Position numbers and translations under genes: made by a program. Positions 5,515-5,678 of a stretch of 5,678 bases of DNA are shown piece after piece; position 1 is the stretch's first letter, and every line of letters begins with the position of its first letter. Source of the DNA: Candidatus Micrarchaeia archaeon (GTDB lineage Archaea > Micrarchaeota > Micrarchaeia > Anstonellales > JAHKLY01); contig JBAZFO010000055.1 in assembly GCA_041653315.1 (NCBI GenBank), positions 1-5,678 on the forward strand, written 5' to 3'. Under the pieces are notes generated by a model, which saw nothing but the letters and a program-made list of their open reading frames with translations, was not told where the DNA came from and did no database searches.

Positions 5515-5678
5515 GGCATTGCATTATATCCTCTTTTTCTTAATTCTTTTGATAATAAATACTCATTTCCATGAGCGCAATATATCTGTTTTGGTTCTGC
5601 TTGCTCTATATAATTCAAAATATCATTAAAATCAGCATGGTCGCTTAATAAAAATCCTTTATCAATACTCATAGGCCT
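5469..5678 (-). CDS. Beta-CASP metallo-beta-lactamase nuclease, C-terminal part
   Basis: The frame is open through the right edge (…RPMSIDKGFLLSDHADF), so the gene continues outside the window and the ATG at 5672 is internal. The visible 69 residues contain two hallmark histidines of beta-CASP nucleases: SDHAD (motif B) and, about 20 residues later, the histidine of YCAHGNE (motif C). These bind the catalytic zinc ions together with residues in the missing N-terminal part. The family includes CPSF73-like RNA processing enzymes, RNase J and the ligase-associated exonucleases annotated as mRNA 3'-end processing factors. The compact C-terminus, ending about 30 residues after motif C, most resembles the last type. 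Whether the substrate is RNA or DNA cannot be decided here. The tail NLDSSQRRLRTE is encoded in the 46-bp antisense overlap with the 5206 gene. Confidence 0.85.
   Translation of the reverse strand, partial: RPMSIDKGFLLSDHADFNDILNYIEQAEPKQIYCAHGNEYLLSKELRKRGYNAMPYSNLDSSQRRLRTE
5532..5550 (+). terminator. T-rich tract after the 5206 gene, possible terminator
   Basis: TCTTTTTCTTAATTCTTTT begins 17 bases after the plus-strand stop. It is the only T-rich stretch available to end this transcript, and it lies inside the antisense coding region of the nuclease gene, so termination here would leave the mRNA overlapping the nuclease gene by about 65-80 bases. Confidence 0.35.

Noticed and set aside
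5469..5672. Complete 67-aa gene starting at ATG 5672
   Set aside because: The frame stays open to the right edge (Arg-Pro before the Met) and the protein begins just before beta-CASP motif B, so it is the tail of a longer nuclease.

Overview
The window is strongly A+T-rich archaeal DNA, most likely from a DPANN-type archaeon (Woesearchaeota/Pacearchaeota/Nanoarchaeota-like). The evidence is a class III (archaellin/pilin-type) signal peptide of the GQAAMEYLMTYGW form common in those lineages, archaeal BRE/TATA promoters, poly-T terminators, GGTGAT Shine-Dalgarno sites, and the C-terminus of an archaeal-style beta-CASP nuclease. The lineage call is inference from motifs, not from a marker gene.

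Layout, left to right. Positions 3-74 look like the last 23 codons of a gene entering from the left. A TATA box and a GGTGAT ribosome site then drive a 168-residue, two-helix membrane protein of unknown function (148-654, +). It converges on a 98-residue winged-helix protein (694-990, -), and poly-T tracts for both strands fill the 39 bp between them. The winged-helix gene has its own promoter, with an imperfect 24-bp palindrome over the predicted transcription start. Upstream of it on the same strand is the dominant gene, a complete SMC chromosome-condensation ATPase (1089-4484, -). About 60 bp upstream of the SMC start is a tandem array of a 16-bp unit (three exact copies and one diverged). 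Next is a class III signal-peptide pilin-like surface protein (4646-5152, -). It is divergent from a 102-residue protein of unknown function (5206-5514, +). The 3' end of that gene overlaps by 46 bp the 3' end of a beta-CASP metallo-beta-lactamase nuclease (5469 to the right edge, -).

The genes do not form one pathway. They cover chromosome organisation (SMC), a probable small DNA-binding regulator, surface structures (pilin-like protein), RNA/DNA processing (beta-CASP nuclease) and two unknowns. The most informative signals are regulatory. Three genes (smc, pilin, 5206) have a TATTTAAAT-type box centred 26.5-27.5 bp from the start codon and so look leaderless, while two (148, 990) use a short leader with GGTGAT. 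The pilin and the 5206 gene appear to share one perfectly palindromic TATA box at the midpoint between their start codons. No RNA gene, CRISPR array, insertion sequence or defence system was found, and I do not claim a new system here.
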